Shown piece after piece: positions 16,406-26,127 of a DNA stretch of 64,000 nucleotides. The notes beneath the pieces were generated by a model that did no database searches, was not told the origin of the DNA, and saw only the letters and a list, made by a program, of their open reading frames with translations. Made by a program: the position numbers and the translations under genes. Every line of letters starts with the position of its first letter. Position 1 is the first letter of the stretch. Source of the DNA: Bacillus marasmi (GTDB taxonomy: Bacteria; Bacillota; Bacilli; Bacillales; Cytobacillaceae); NCBI RefSeq assembly GCF_902168435.1, contig NZ_LR656164.1, positions 310,001-374,000 on the forward strand, in the 5' to 3' direction.

Positions 16406-18133
16406 ATGATTAATCAGCTTTCATGGAAAGTTGGCGGGCAGCAAGGGGAAGGCATAGAAAGTACAGGAGAAATATTCTCTATAGCCTTAAATCGTTTGGG
16501 CTACTATTTGTATGGTTATCGTCACTTTTCATCTCGTATTAAAGGCGGTCATACAAACAATAAAATCCGCGTAAGTACGAAAGAAGTTCGTTCCATCTCA
16601 GATGATCTTGACATTTTGGTGGCTTTTGACCAAGAAACGATTGATCTAAACTATAAAGAACTCCACGACAACGGAGTTATTATGGCAGACTCAAAGTTTA
16701 ATCCACAACAACCGGAAGACACTAATGCTTCATTGTATGCGGTTCCATTTACTGAAATCGCAACTGAACTTGGTACATCTTTAATGAAGAACATGGTCGC
16801 TATTGGAGCTACCAGTGCAGTACTTGACCTTGACATTCAAGTGTTTGAAGAAGTAGTTGGCGAAATCTTCGGCAAAAAAGGTCAACAAGTTGTAGATAAA
16901 AACATGGAAGCAATTCGTACTGGTTTTGAATATATGAAAGAAAAGCTTGGTAGCGTTGAAACCATGCAACTTGAAAAAGCAGACGGCCAAAAACGTCTAT
17001 TCATGATTGGTAACGATGCAATCGCTATGGGAGCACTTGCTGGTGGATGCCGTTTCATGGCAGCATACCCAATCACTCCTGCATCTGAAATCATGGAGTA
17101 CTTAATTAAAAAATTACCAGCAATCGGTGGAGCAGTTATCCAAACAGAAGACGAAATCGCAGCTGTAACAATGGCAATCGGTGGTAACTACGGTGGAGTT
17201 CGTACATTAACTGCATCTTCAGGACCTGGACTTTCATTAAAAATGGAAGCTATCGGACTAGCTGGTATTACTGAAACACCAATCGTTATCGTTGATACAC
17301 AACGTGGAGGTCCATCGACAGGTCTTCCAACTAAACAAGAACAATCAGACTTAATGGCAATGATCTATGGTACACATGGTGAGATTCCTAAAATTGTAAT
17401 GGCACCAAGTACTGTTGAAGAAGCATTCTATGATACTGCTGAAGCATTTAACTTAGCAGAAGAATATCAATGTCCGGTTATTGTTCTATCAGACTTGCAA
17501 TTATCATTAGGTAAACAAACTGTAGAACCACTACAATTAAATAAAGTAGAAATTCGTCGTGGTAAACTAGTACAAGACGAGCTTCCAGAAGTAAACGGTT
17601 ACTTCAAGCGCTATGAAGTGACTGAAGATGGAGTTTCTCCACGTGTAATTCCAGGAATGAAAAACGGTATCCACCACGTAACTGGTGTTGAACATGCGGA
17701 AACAGGTAAACCTTCTGAATCTTCTGCAAACCGTATTGCACAAATGGATAAGCGTTTTAGAAAAATCGAAAACATCAACTTTAATACACCTGTTTACAAA
17801 AATGCTCCACATGAGGAAGCTGATTTGTTAATCGTTGGTTTCAATTCAACTAGAGGTGCCATTGAAGAAGCAATTGAGCGTTTAGAAAAAGATGGATTGA
17901 AAGTGAACCATGCTCATGTTCGCTTAATCTACCCATTCCCAGTTGATGAAATGCAGCCTCTAATCGATTCTGCAAAGAAAATTGCAGTAATTGAAAACAA
18001 TGCGACAGGCCAACTAGCAAACATTATGAAAATGAATATCGCTGGTGCACATAAATTAGTTAAAATACTAAAATATGACGGAAATCCGTTCTTGCCGCAT
18101 GAAGTTTATTCAAAATGCAAGGAGTTGTTCTAA
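16406..18133 (+). CDS. korA: 2-oxoacid:acceptor oxidoreductase, alpha subunit (gamma-alpha fusion)
   Basis: 575 residues. The first ~190 form the gamma domain (WKVGGQQGEGIESTGEIF, HFSSRIKGGH). The rest is the pyrimidine-binding alpha domain of ferredoxin-dependent 2-oxoacid oxidoreductases (AYPITPASEIMEYL, QTEDEIAAVTMAIGG, TASSGPGLSLKMEAIG, RGGPSTGLPTKQEQSDL). With KorB it converts 2-oxoacid plus CoA to acyl-CoA, CO2 and reduced ferredoxin; 2-oxoglutarate is the usual annotated substrate but sequence alone does not settle this. It abuts korB with no gap (TAA then ATG). B. subtilis has tdh-kbl at this chromosomal place, so the pair is an insertion relative to that map. Confidence 0.93.
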   Translation: MINQLSWKVGGQQGEGIESTGEIFSIALNRLGYYLYGYRHFSSRIKGGHTNNKIRVSTKEVRSISDDLDILVAFDQETIDLNYKELHDNGVIMADSKFNPQQPEDTNASLYAVPFTEIATELGTSLMKNMVAIGATSAVLDLDIQVFEEVVGEIFGKKGQQVVDKNMEAIRTGFEYMKEKLGSVETMQLEKADGQKRLFMIGNDAIAMGALAGGCRFMAAYPITPASEIMEYLIKKLPAIGGAVIQTEDEIAAVTMAIGGNYGGVRTLTASSGPGLSLKMEAIGLAGITETPIVIVDTQRGGPSTGLPTKQEQSDLMAMIYGTHGEIPKIVMAPSTVEEAFYDTAEAFNLAEEYQCPVIVLSDLQLSLGKQTVEPLQLNKVEIRRGKLVQDELPEVNGYFKRYEVTEDGVSPRVIPGMKNGIHHVTGVEHAETGKPSESSANRIAQMDKRFRKIENINFNTPVYKNAPHEEADLLIVGFNSTRGAIEEAIERLEKDGLKVNHAHVRLIYPFPVDEMQPLIDSAKKIAVIENNATGQLANIMKMNIAGAHKLVKILKYDGNPFLPHEVYSKCKELF

Positions 18134-19000
18134 ATGGCCACATTTAAAGACTTTCGAAATGATGTGAAACCAAACTGGTGTCCTGGATGTGGAGATTTCT
18201 CGGTACAAGCTGCAATGCAACGTGCAGCAGCAAACGTTGGTTTAGAACCAGAAAACTTAGCAGTAATCTCAGGTATCGGCTGTTCTGGTCGTATCTCAGG
18301 TTACATTAACTCATATGGCTTCCACAGCATTCACGGTCGTGCACTACCAATTGCACAAGGTGTGAAAATGGCTAACCGTGACTTAACAGTTCTTGCTGCT
18401 GGTGGAGACGGAGATGGATTCGCAATTGGTACAGGTCATACTGTTCATGCGATTCGTCGTAACATTAACATCACTTATATCGTAATGGATAACCATATTT
18501 ACGGTTTAACAAAAGGTCAAACTTCACCTCGCTCTGATGCAGGTTTCAAAACTAAATCAACTCCACTAGGATCTGTTGAACAACCACTTTCAACAATGGA
18601 GATGGCATTAACAGTTGGTGCGACTTTCGTAGCACAAAGTTTCTCAACCGACTTAAAAGAACTTACTGCGTTAATTGAAGCTGGAATCAAGCATGAAGGT
18701 TTCTCATTAATCAACGTATTCAGCCCTTGTGTAACTTATAATAAAGTAAACACATATGACTGGTTCAAAGAGAATTTAACAAAATTGAGCGAAGTTGAAG
18801 GATATGATCCATCAAACCGCCAAATGGCTATGCAAACGTTAATGGAAAAAGATGGTCTAGTAACTGGATTAATCTACCAAAATAAAGATAGAAAATCTTA
18901 TCAGGATTTAATCAAAGGTTACTCAGAAAAACCATTAACAGAAGCTAATCTTAAAATAGATCAAGATTACTTCGACAAGCTAGTTGAAGAATTCGTATAA
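18134..19000 (+). CDS. korB: 2-oxoacid:ferredoxin oxidoreductase, beta subunit
   Basis: 288 residues, the thiamine pyrophosphate-binding subunit. NWCPGCGDFSVQAA and GIGCSGRISGYI precede the diphosphate/metal motif GGDGDGFAIGTGH and NHIYGLTKGQTSP. The first CxxC plus later cysteines could ligate the [4Fe-4S] cluster of this family. It begins at the base after the korA stop and ends before a strong terminator, so korAB is a two-gene operon. Confidence 0.94.
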   Translation: MATFKDFRNDVKPNWCPGCGDFSVQAAMQRAAANVGLEPENLAVISGIGCSGRISGYINSYGFHSIHGRALPIAQGVKMANRDLTVLAAGGDGDGFAIGTGHTVHAIRRNINITYIVMDNHIYGLTKGQTSPRSDAGFKTKSTPLGSVEQPLSTMEMALTVGATFVAQSFSTDLKELTALIEAGIKHEGFSLINVFSPCVTYNKVNTYDWFKENLTKLSEVEGYDPSNRQMAMQTLMEKDGLVTGLIYQNKDRKSYQDLIKGYSEKPLTEANLKIDQDYFDKLVEEFV

Positions 19001-19011
19001 TTTTGAGTCAC

Positions 19012-19043
19012 AACCCCGTCAGGTTCGCCTGGCGGGGTTTTTT
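19012..19043 (+). terminator. Terminator of korAB
   Basis: A 12-bp GC-rich stem AACCCCGTCAGG / CCTGGCGGGGTT (one G-U), TTCG tetraloop, then TTTTTT. Confidence 0.95.
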
Positions 19044-19132
19044 GCATGTTTTAAAAAAATAGGGAAAAGCTAGAATCGTTCAAAATCTGTCAATAATAAT
19101 GATTGTTTTTGAATGTTGATGAAAGAAATTGA

Positions 19133-19161
19133 TTGATTTTTGCAATCGGTTACAGTAAGAT
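19133..19161 (+). promoter_or_regulatory. Predicted promoter of the fruRKA operon
   Basis: TTGATT, 17-base spacer, TAAGAT, with the -10 element 20 bases before the fruR ATG. The spacer includes CAATCGGTTACAG, which may contain an operator, but none was assigned. Confidence 0.55.
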
Positions 19162-19181
19162 ATCATTAAAGAGGTGAGAAA

Positions 19182-19931
19182 ATGTTAACTCCCGAACGTC
19201 ACCAACTGATTTTAAAAATATTAAAAGAGAAAAATACGATCAAAATTCAAGAGTTAGTAGAGTTAACGAATAGCTCAGAATCAACGATTCGTCGCGATTT
19301 GACGCAATTGGAGGAAGAGAAATATTTAAAAAGGATCCATGGTGGTGCTCAAAGATTGCAGGGAAAACTGCAGGAAATGAGCATGACTGAAAAATCATCC
19401 AAAAACCTTCAAACAAAAAAATTAATCGCACAATATGCAGCCAACCTAGTCGAAGAAGGGGACTGTATTTATCTAGATGCTGGTTCAACAACTATCGAAA
19501 TGATTTCCTATCTACCGAAAAATATTGTCGTAGTAACAAATGGCTTAATGCATGTCGGACAACTTATGGAAAAAGATATAGAGCTTTTCCTGATTGGCGG
19601 ACAAGCGAAAAAGAAAACTGGCGCATTAATAGGCCGTGGCGCTTTGCTAAGCCTTGAACAATATCGCTTTGACAAATGCTTTCTCGGGGTAAATGGCATA
19701 CATTCGCAGTACGGATACACCACTCCTGATCAAGAAGAGGCGATGGTGAAGCAAAAAGCTCTCGAGCTAAGTCGGGAGGCATTTGTTGTCGCAGATGACT
19801 CAAAATTCTCTGAAATTGCATTCGCAAAAATTGCCGACCTCAAGCAGGCAATGATTATTACAAACTATTTAGACCAAGAAATAAGTGAATTATACCATAG
19901 CAAAACTACGATTAAGGTTGTGACATCATGA
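19182..19931 (+). CDS. fruR: FruR, DeoR-family repressor of fructose utilisation
   Basis: 249 residues, ATG preceded by GAGGTG. The N-terminal DeoR helix-turn-helix (ERHQLILKILKEKNTIKIQELVELTNSSESTIRRDL) is followed by the sugar-phosphate sensor domain with GDCIYLDAGSTT and the VVADDSKF segment. It is the first gene of fruR-fruK-fruA, overlapping fruK by four bases. The effector in this family is usually fructose 1-phosphate, which relieves repression; that is inferred from the operon. Confidence 0.93.
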   Translation: MLTPERHQLILKILKEKNTIKIQELVELTNSSESTIRRDLTQLEEEKYLKRIHGGAQRLQGKLQEMSMTEKSSKNLQTKKLIAQYAANLVEEGDCIYLDAGSTTIEMISYLPKNIVVVTNGLMHVGQLMEKDIELFLIGGQAKKKTGALIGRGALLSLEQYRFDKCFLGVNGIHSQYGYTTPDQEEAMVKQKALELSREAFVVADDSKFSEIAFAKIADLKQAMIITNYLDQEISELYHSKTTIKVVTS

Positions 19932-20854
19932 TTTACACCGTAACATTAAACCCTTCAGTTGATTATATAGTTCAATTAGAAAGCCTCAAGCCCGGAGGAC
20001 TCAATCGATCCAACCATGAGGATAAGTTTCCTGGAGGAAAGGGAATAAATGTTTCACGAGTATTAAAAAGGATGGGTATTGCAAGTCAGACCCTTGGTTT
20101 TATTGGTGGATTCACCGGGCGTTATATTGAAGAATACCTCAATCGTGAAGCAATTCAGACTGATTTTGTCAAAGTAAATGAAGATACAAGGATAAATATC
20201 AAGCTAAAAGCAGAATCTGAGACCGAAATAAATGCGAAGGGTCCAAAAATATCCCATGCTGATCTTCAGGCTCTCATGGATAAAATCAAGCAGTTAACTG
20301 CGCAAGACATGCTTGTATTGGCCGGCAGCATACCATCATCAATGCCGAAATCCACATATGAGGAATTGGTTAGACTTTGCGTCAATAATGGTACGAGCTT
20401 TGTTGTAGATGCAGAAGGGGAGCTATTGACAAACGTACTTCCCTTTAGACCGTTCCTTATTAAACCAAATCATCATGAACTTGGTGAAATCTTTCATACA
20501 AAAATAGCGACTTGTGAAGAAGCCATATATTATGGAAAAAAACTAATTGAACAGGGCGCTGAAAACGTCATTGTCTCTCTAGCTGGAGACGGAGCTGTTT
20601 TTATTAATAAGGAAGTATCATTAATAGCGAATGTCCCAAATGGTAAAGTAAAAAGCTCTGTCGGAGCTGGAGATTCAATGGTTGCAGGTTTTTTAGCAAA
20701 ATTCCAGGAATCAGGGGATGTGCAAAAGGCGTTTCAATATAGTGTGGCTTCAGGGAGTGCGACGGCATTTTCAATTGGTCTTTGCAGCCTTGAAGAAGTA
20801 GAACAGTTACTTGAAAACATAAAGATACAACGACATGAGGAGAGAGCTCTATGA
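19928..20854 (+). CDS. fruK: 1-phosphofructokinase
   Basis: 308 residues; the ATG overlaps the fruR stop (ATGA). It is a PfkB-family kinase: N-terminal TLNPSVDYIVQLESLKPGGLNR and FPGGKGINVSRVL, C-terminal GAGDSMVAGFLAKFQ with the catalytic Asp of GAGD. It phosphorylates fructose 1-phosphate from the FruA transporter to fructose 1,6-bisphosphate. TagatoseP/FruK relatives share the fold, but the operon makes FruK the clear choice. Confidence 0.95.
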   Translation: MIYTVTLNPSVDYIVQLESLKPGGLNRSNHEDKFPGGKGINVSRVLKRMGIASQTLGFIGGFTGRYIEEYLNREAIQTDFVKVNEDTRINIKLKAESETEINAKGPKISHADLQALMDKIKQLTAQDMLVLAGSIPSSMPKSTYEELVRLCVNNGTSFVVDAEGELLTNVLPFRPFLIKPNHHELGEIFHTKIATCEEAIYYGKKLIEQGAENVIVSLAGDGAVFINKEVSLIANVPNGKVKSSVGAGDSMVAGFLAKFQESGDVQKAFQYSVASGSATAFSIGLCSLEEVEQLLENIKIQRHEERAL

Positions 20855-22734
20855 AAATCACACAATTATTAACAGAAGAGACCGTCACCCTATCAATCTC
20901 GGGGAGTAGTAAAGCCAATGCTATTGATACTCTTGTTGAAGTTCTCGACAAGGCTGGGAAATTATCTGATAAAAATGCATACAAAGCTGCCATCATTGCC
21001 CGCGAAGAACAAAGCACAACAGGTATCGGGGAGGGAATAGCGATCCCCCATGCAAAAACAACTGCGGTAAAACAAGCAGCGATTGCATTCGGTAGGTCAG
21101 AGCAAGGTGTAGACTATCAATCTCTTGACGGCCAGCCTGCCTTTTTATTTTTTATGATTGCAGCGCCTGAAGGAGCAAATAATACACACTTAGAAGCTCT
21201 ATCACGACTTTCATCGATATTAATGAATGAAGAAGCACGTGAGGAACTTCGCCGTGCATCAAGTGCAAGAGAAGTGATTGCGATTATTGATAGCTTCGAC
21301 AATGAAGCGGAACCGGAAGAACAAAGTATGGCAGACAAGAAACAGTTTATCGTTGCCGTAACAGCATGCCCGACAGGTATTGCCCATACTTATATGGCTG
21401 CTGATTCCCTCAAAGCTAAAGCTAGGGAACTAGGGATTGATATTAAAGTAGAAACAAATGGGTCTGGCGGTGCCAAGAATATATTAACAGCAGATGATAT
21501 AGAAAGAGCAACAGCAGTCATTGTAGCTGCCGATAAAATGGTAGAAATGGCCCGTTTCAAAGGCAAACACGTAATTGAAACCGCTGTAGCCGATGGAATC
21601 CGAAAGCCTGAGGAACTGATTACTCGTGCAGTCAATCAAGACGCACAGATTTACAATCCCAAAGCTAGTGAGACTTCAGAAAAATCAATGGATGTGCAAA
21701 AAGGACGAAGCATTGGCGCAACCATCTACAAACATTTAATGAATGGTGTTTCCAATATGCTTCCATTTGTTGTCGGTGGTGGAATTCTTATTGCAATCTC
21801 ATTTATGTTTGGCTATAATTCCGCAAACCCAGACGATCCATCTTATAATGTCATTGCTGAAGCACTAATGACCATTGGTGGTGGCAACGGAGCCTTTGGC
21901 TTTATCGTTCCAGTTTTAGCTGGTTTTATTGCATTAAGTATAGCTGATCGACCAGGATTTGCTCCAGGTATGGTTGGAGGGATTTTGGCAGCTGCCGGTG
22001 GTGCAGGTTTCCTAGGTGGTATTATCGCAGGTTTCTTAGCGGGTTATGTAGTTGTCGGATTGAAAAAGTTATTAGGTAGCTTACCTGCTTCATTAGAAGG
22101 AATTAAAACGATTCTATTATATCCATTGTTAGGTATTGCATTGACAGGCTTTATGATGGTTTTTGGTATAAATAAACCAGTTGCTTTATTAAATGATGCA
22201 ATAACAGATTGGTTATCTGGAATCGGTACAGGAAATGCAGTCGTTCTTGGGGCTATTCTTGGCTTAATGATGGCGTTTGATATGGGTGGCCCTGTTAATA
22301 AAGCAGCCTATGTGTTTGGAACTGGCTTATTAGCTAATGGGGTTTATGAACCAATGGCGGCTATTATGGCAGCCGGAATGGTTCCACCTCTAGCCATCGC
22401 TTTAGCAACTACATTGTTTAAAAATAAATTTACTAAGCAAGAGAAAGATGCCGGTAAAGCTAATTATATAATGGGCTTATCATTTATAACTGAAGGTGCC
22501 ATTCCATTTGCAGCAGGCGATCCGATTCGAGTGATTCCTGCGATTATGGCAGGGGCTGCAGTGACAGGTGCAATGTCAATGATGTTCAATGTTGGTATAC
22601 GAGCACCGCATGGTGGCATGTTCGTTGTGCCATTAGTTGAGGGTAACTGGTTGATGTATTTAGTGGCGATTATCGCAGGGACTCTAGTAAGTGCGCTATT
22701 AATCGGATTTTTGAAGAAACCAGTTACAGAATAA
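20851..22734 (+). CDS. fruA: FruA, fructose-specific PTS enzyme IIABC
   Basis: 627 residues, start overlapping the fruK stop. Domains in order: IIA (about 1-150) with phospho-acceptor His67 in GIAIPHAKT; IIB (about 163-265) with Cys172 in TACPTGIAHTYMA; IIC membrane domain (about 290-620) with many hydrophobic helices and the FITEGAIPFAAGDP motif. It imports fructose and releases fructose 1-phosphate in the cytosol for FruK. All three PTS domains look complete. Confidence 0.96.
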   Translation: MKITQLLTEETVTLSISGSSKANAIDTLVEVLDKAGKLSDKNAYKAAIIAREEQSTTGIGEGIAIPHAKTTAVKQAAIAFGRSEQGVDYQSLDGQPAFLFFMIAAPEGANNTHLEALSRLSSILMNEEAREELRRASSAREVIAIIDSFDNEAEPEEQSMADKKQFIVAVTACPTGIAHTYMAADSLKAKARELGIDIKVETNGSGGAKNILTADDIERATAVIVAADKMVEMARFKGKHVIETAVADGIRKPEELITRAVNQDAQIYNPKASETSEKSMDVQKGRSIGATIYKHLMNGVSNMLPFVVGGGILIAISFMFGYNSANPDDPSYNVIAEALMTIGGGNGAFGFIVPVLAGFIALSIADRPGFAPGMVGGILAAAGGAGFLGGIIAGFLAGYVVVGLKKLLGSLPASLEGIKTILLYPLLGIALTGFMMVFGINKPVALLNDAITDWLSGIGTGNAVVLGAILGLMMAFDMGGPVNKAAYVFGTGLLANGVYEPMAAIMAAGMVPPLAIALATTLFKNKFTKQEKDAGKANYIMGLSFITEGAIPFAAGDPIRVIPAIMAGAAVTGAMSMMFNVGIRAPHGGMFVVPLVEGNWLMYLVAIIAGTLVSALLIGFLKKPVTE

Positions 22735-22743
22735 GAATTATCG

Positions 22744-22778
22744 AACGGCAGCGACTAATTAGTCGTTGCCGTTTTTTT
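22744..22778 (+). terminator. Terminator of fruRKA
   Basis: A 13-bp stem AACGGCAGCGACT / AGTCGTTGCCGTT (one G-U), AATT loop, T-run. Confidence 0.95.
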
Positions 22779-22820
22779 GCGGGTTGGGGTCGACAAAGGA
22801 AGATAGATGCGTCGTTATTT

Positions 22821-23022
22821 GTCGAAAATCGGATAAATGATGATTTTCGTCGGATAAACAGTCCGAAACGTCGGATAAACAGTCCGAAACGTCGGATAAA
22901 CAGTCCGAAACGTCGGATAAACAGTCCGAAACGTCGGATAAACAGTCCGAAACGTCGGATAAACAGTCCGAAACGTCGGATAAACAACTCAAAACGTCGG
23001 ATAAACGACCAAAAAGCGCGGA
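22821..23022. repeat. 21-bp GTCGGATAAAC tandem array between fruA and miaB
   Basis: GTCGGATAAACAGTCCGAAAC (period 21) occurs six times in an unbroken row, flanked by diverged copies, so CGGATAAA appears about ten times. Each unit has TCGGA followed by TCCGA, giving a short dyad. The first 39 bases (22821-22859) recur inverted at 32196-32234 with three differences. Open frames here (repeated FIRRFGL on the minus strand) are repeat artefacts. Nothing else was found between 23022 and miaB. Confidence 0.92.
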
Positions 23023-23300
23023 TAAATGTTCTCTCGCAATCTAACACCTTACAAGTTGGTTTCTTCATCAGCCCACACTGCACTCTAAAACATTCCACAT
23101 CGTTACGGAAAGGTTTTTTATTGTTTTCAGGCATTTTTGCCTATATACTATTATAATGTGTATGTGTTTTGTCACTTATGGTATTAATGGAAAGTAAGTG
23201 ATTTTTTTATTTTTACAAAAGGTCGTAAATGCTCGAAAAATCTGGCAGATATGACCCCGAGTTACACTTTACTGTAATATGGAAGGAGCAATACAATTCA

Positions 23301-24842
23301 ATGAATGAAAAGCAACGTTTAGAAGGTCAACAAGTGGAGGCTGCTAATTCTTCGGACAAAAAATCCGCAAAGGATTACAGCCAATACTTTGAGACTGTGT
23401 ACGCAGCACCATCATTAAAAGAAGCCAAATCGCGCGGAAAAGAAGAAGTTAAGTATCATAAAGATTTCTCGATTCCTGAAGAATTCAGGGGCATGGGTGA
23501 TGGTAGAAAGTTCTATATTCGTACTTACGGCTGCCAAATGAATGAACATGATACAGAGGTTATGGCGGGTATTTTCTTAAGCCTTGGCTATGAGCCTACT
23601 GATTCAGTCGAAGATGCGAATGTGATTCTATTAAATACTTGTGCGATCCGTGAAAACGCAGAGAATAAGGTGTTTGGAGAAATTGGTCATCTTAAACCAT
23701 TAAAGTTGGAAAAACCTGACCTTTTACTTGGTGTGTGTGGCTGTATGTCGCAAGAAGAATCAGTTGTAAACAAGATTCTTTCTAAGCATCAGCATGTTGA
23801 TATGATTTTTGGAACTCACAACATCCACCGTTTACCGCATATTCTTCAAGAAGCATATATGGCAAAAGAAATGGTTGTTGAAGTTTGGTCGAAGGAAGGC
23901 GATGTAATCGAAAACCTTCCGAAGGTACGTCGCGGTAATATTAAAGGGTGGGTTAACATCATGTACGGCTGTGATAAGTTCTGTACGTATTGCATCGTGC
24001 CATTTACACGCGGTAAAGAAAGAAGCCGTCGCCCTGATGATATTATCCAAGAAGTGCGTAACTTGGCAGCGCAAGGCTATCAGGAAATTACATTATTAGG
24101 TCAAAACGTAAACGCATATGGAAAAGACTTTGCGGACATGAAGTATGGTTTAGGTGACTTAATGGAGGAAATCCGTCATATCGGTATTCCGCGCATCCGT
24201 TTTACAACAAGCCATCCACGTGATTTCGACGATCACTTAATTGAAGTATTAGCGAAAAAAGGTAATCTGATGGAGCATATTCATCTTCCGGTTCAATCAG
24301 GTTCAACTGATGTGTTGAAAATTATGGCGCGAAAATATAACCGTGAGCAATATCTTGAGCTTGTTCGTAAAATTAAAGCAGCGATTCCTGATGTCGCATT
24401 AACAACTGATATTATTGTCGGCTATCCGAATGAAACGGATGAGCAATTTGAAGAAACATTATCACTTTATCGCGAAGTTGGCTACGAGGCAGCCTATACG
24501 TTTATTTACTCGCCTCGTGAAGGAACACCTGCTGCAAAAATGGTGGACAACGTGCCAATGAAAGTGAAAAAAGAACGGTTACAACGTCTCAACAACTTAG
24601 TTAATGAGCTTTCTGCTGAGGCGCTTAAAAAATATGAGGGACAAATTGTTGAAGTCCTAGTTGAAGGGGAAAGCAAGAATAACCCTGATGTACTAGCTGG
24701 TTATACTCGTAAAAGTAAACTGGTTAACTTCATCGGTCCAAAAACAGCAATTGGAAAAATTGTGAAAGTTAAGATTACCGATGCGAAAACATGGTCATTA
24801 AACGGAGAAATCGTAGAAGAAATAGAACGAGTAGAGGTGTAG
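23301..24842 (+). CDS. miaB: MiaB, tRNA-2-methylthio-N6-dimethylallyladenosine synthase
   Basis: 513 residues from the ATG at 23301 with GGAAGGAGC upstream; the longer frame from 23229 lacks a ribosome site. The UPF0004 domain (about 65-190, [16 protein letters not shown]) supplies three cysteines. The radical-SAM motif [11 protein letters not shown] lies near residue 220, and a TRAM domain ends the protein. It adds a methylthio group to i6A37 of tRNAs reading UNN codons, acting after MiaA (33.6 kb). In Bacillus it is followed by ymcA; RicAFT proteins influence its Fe-S cluster. Confidence 0.95.
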   Translation: MNEKQRLEGQQVEAANSSDKKSAKDYSQYFETVYAAPSLKEAKSRGKEEVKYHKDFSIPEEFRGMGDGRKFYIRTYGCQMNEHDTEVMAGIFLSLGYEPTDSVEDANVILLNTCAIRENAENKVFGEIGHLKPLKLEKPDLLLGVCGCMSQEESVVNKILSKHQHVDMIFGTHNIHRLPHILQEAYMAKEMVVEVWSKEGDVIENLPKVRRGNIKGWVNIMYGCDKFCTYCIVPFTRGKERSRRPDDIIQEVRNLAAQGYQEITLLGQNVNAYGKDFADMKYGLGDLMEEIRHIGIPRIRFTTSHPRDFDDHLIEVLAKKGNLMEHIHLPVQSGSTDVLKIMARKYNREQYLELVRKIKAAIPDVALTTDIIVGYPNETDEQFEETLSLYREVGYEAAYTFIYSPREGTPAAKMVDNVPMKVKKERLQRLNNLVNELSAEALKKYEGQIVEVLVEGESKNNPDVLAGYTRKSKLVNFIGPKTAIGKIVKVKITDAKTWSLNGEIVEEIERVEV

Positions 24843-24846
24843 GAGA

Positions 24847-25296
24847 ATGGCGAAATATACTAAAGATGATATCGTAGCACGTGCAAAAGAACTTGCTCAA
24901 ATGGTTGCTGAAACAGACGAAGTGGAATTTTTCAAAAAAGCAGAAGCTAAAATTCATGAAAATGAAAAGATTGCTCAAACAATCAAAACGATTAAAGGCT
25001 TACAAAAACAAGCTGTGAATCTTCATCATTATGGTAAAGAAAATGCTTTACAAAATGTTGAGGATAAAATTGCAAAATTAGAAGCAGAACTTGACGAGAT
25101 TCCGATTGTAAAAGAGTTTAAGCAATCTCAAATCGAAGTGAATGAAATTCTTCAAATTATTGCTTCAACAATCTCAAACACAGTAACTGACGAAATCATT
25201 AATTCTACTGGTGGAGATTTACTTGAAGGTAAAACCGGTGCAGCCGTTGCAAGCAGCAGCTGTCACCACCATGATCATGACCACGACCATGAATAA
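24847..25296 (+). CDS. ymcA: YmcA (RicA), Y-complex/RicAFT regulator
   Basis: 149 residues, starting four bases after miaB. An all-helical charged protein of the YlbF/YmcA family, ending in a His/Asp-rich tail (SCHHHDHDHDHE) that may bind metal. With YlbF and YaaT it forms a complex that binds Fe-S clusters, steers RNase Y to some mRNAs and promotes biofilm, competence and sporulation. Co-transcription with miaB and the presence of rny in the same region fit that role. Confidence 0.92.
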   Translation: MAKYTKDDIVARAKELAQMVAETDEVEFFKKAEAKIHENEKIAQTIKTIKGLQKQAVNLHHYGKENALQNVEDKIAKLEAELDEIPIVKEFKQSQIEVNEILQIIASTISNTVTDEIINSTGGDLLEGKTGAAVASSSCHHHDHDHDHE

Positions 25297-25313
25297 AAAA
25301 TGATACTTTTAAC

Positions 25314-25357
25314 AAAAGGAGTTCAGAATGTCACTATTCTGGCTCCTTTATTTTTTA
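25314..25357 (+). terminator. Terminator of miaB-ymcA
   Basis: AAAGGAG..CAGAAT / ATTCTG.CTCCTTT interrupted stem followed by a T-rich run. Confidence 0.85.
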
Positions 25358-25517
25358 GAGAAACATAATCAGGACAGCCCATTTTTCGGAACCACTCTTC
25401 GGAAAATTCATACTATGAACTATGCCTAAACATTTACCGCAACGGTTAAAATTGTCGCACACTAGTCTAATATCTCGCATAGGATGAATTGAAAATGAAT
25501 GAGGAGGTTCGCTCGCA

Positions 25518-26060
25518 ATGGGAGAATACAGAGAGATTATTACAAAAGCGGTTGTGGCGAAGGGACGTAAATATACACAGTCAAAACACACCATATGCCC
25601 CGATCACGATCCGTCCAGCATTCTCGGCTGTTGGATCATTAACCATAAATACGAGGCGAAAAAGGTCGGCAAAACTGTAGAAATCAAGGGAACTTATGAC
25701 ATTAACGTTTGGTATTCTTATTGTGATAATACAAAAACAGAAGTCGTTACTGAATGTGTCAGATATGAGGATGTCGTAAAGCTTAAGCATCGCGACCCTG
25801 GTAGTTTTGACGACCAAGAAGTTATCGCCCGCGTGCTTCAACAACCAAATTGCTGCGAAGCAGTCATTTCCCAAAGTGGAAATAAAATCATCGTCCACGT
25901 TGAAAGAGAATTTCTTGTTGAAGTGATTGGTGAAACAAAGGTTTGTGTAGCCGTCAATCCAGGAAAATGCGTCAGCAAAGACGATGATTGGGGAACGGAT
26001 TTAGACGACGAGTTCAAAGATATTAATCCTGATTTCCTAAAAGAAAAAAAGGATAAATAA
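25518..26060 (+). CDS. cotE: CotE, outer spore-coat morphogenetic protein
   Basis: 180 residues, ATG with GAGGAGG about 10 bases upstream. [24 protein letters not shown] and an acidic C-terminus ([12 protein letters not shown]) are characteristic of CotE. It is placed on the mother-cell side of the forespore and recruits the outer coat. The gene lies in its standard place between ymcA and mutS. CATACTAT at 25409-25416 resembles a sigma-E -10 element, but no matching -35 was convincing, so regulation is inferred from the family. Confidence 0.96.
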   Translation: MGEYREIITKAVVAKGRKYTQSKHTICPDHDPSSILGCWIINHKYEAKKVGKTVEIKGTYDINVWYSYCDNTKTEVVTECVRYEDVVKLKHRDPGSFDDQEVIARVLQQPNCCEAVISQSGNKIIVHVEREFLVEVIGETKVCVAVNPGKCVSKDDDWGTDLDDEFKDINPDFLKEKKDK

Positions 26061-26065
26061 ACCAG

Positions 26066-26098
26066 AACTAGGAAGGTCCCACTTCCTAGTTTTTCTTT
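26066..26098 (+). terminator. Terminator of cotE
   Basis: A 10-bp stem AACTAGGAAG / CTTCCTAGTT, 6-base loop, TTTTTCTTTTT. Confidence 0.95.
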
Positions 26099-26127
26099 TT
26101 ATATGTATGCTTACTTATGAATTGTTT

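Noticed and set aside
22724-23134. Long minus-strand open frame with repeated FIRRFGL
   Set aside because: It is the translation of the 21-bp repeat (21 is a multiple of 3, so no stop arises); no ribosome site or family match.
25409-25481. Sigma-E or sigma-K promoter of cotE
   Set aside because: CATA-type -10 words exist, but no matching -35 at correct spacing; noted only in the cotE entry.
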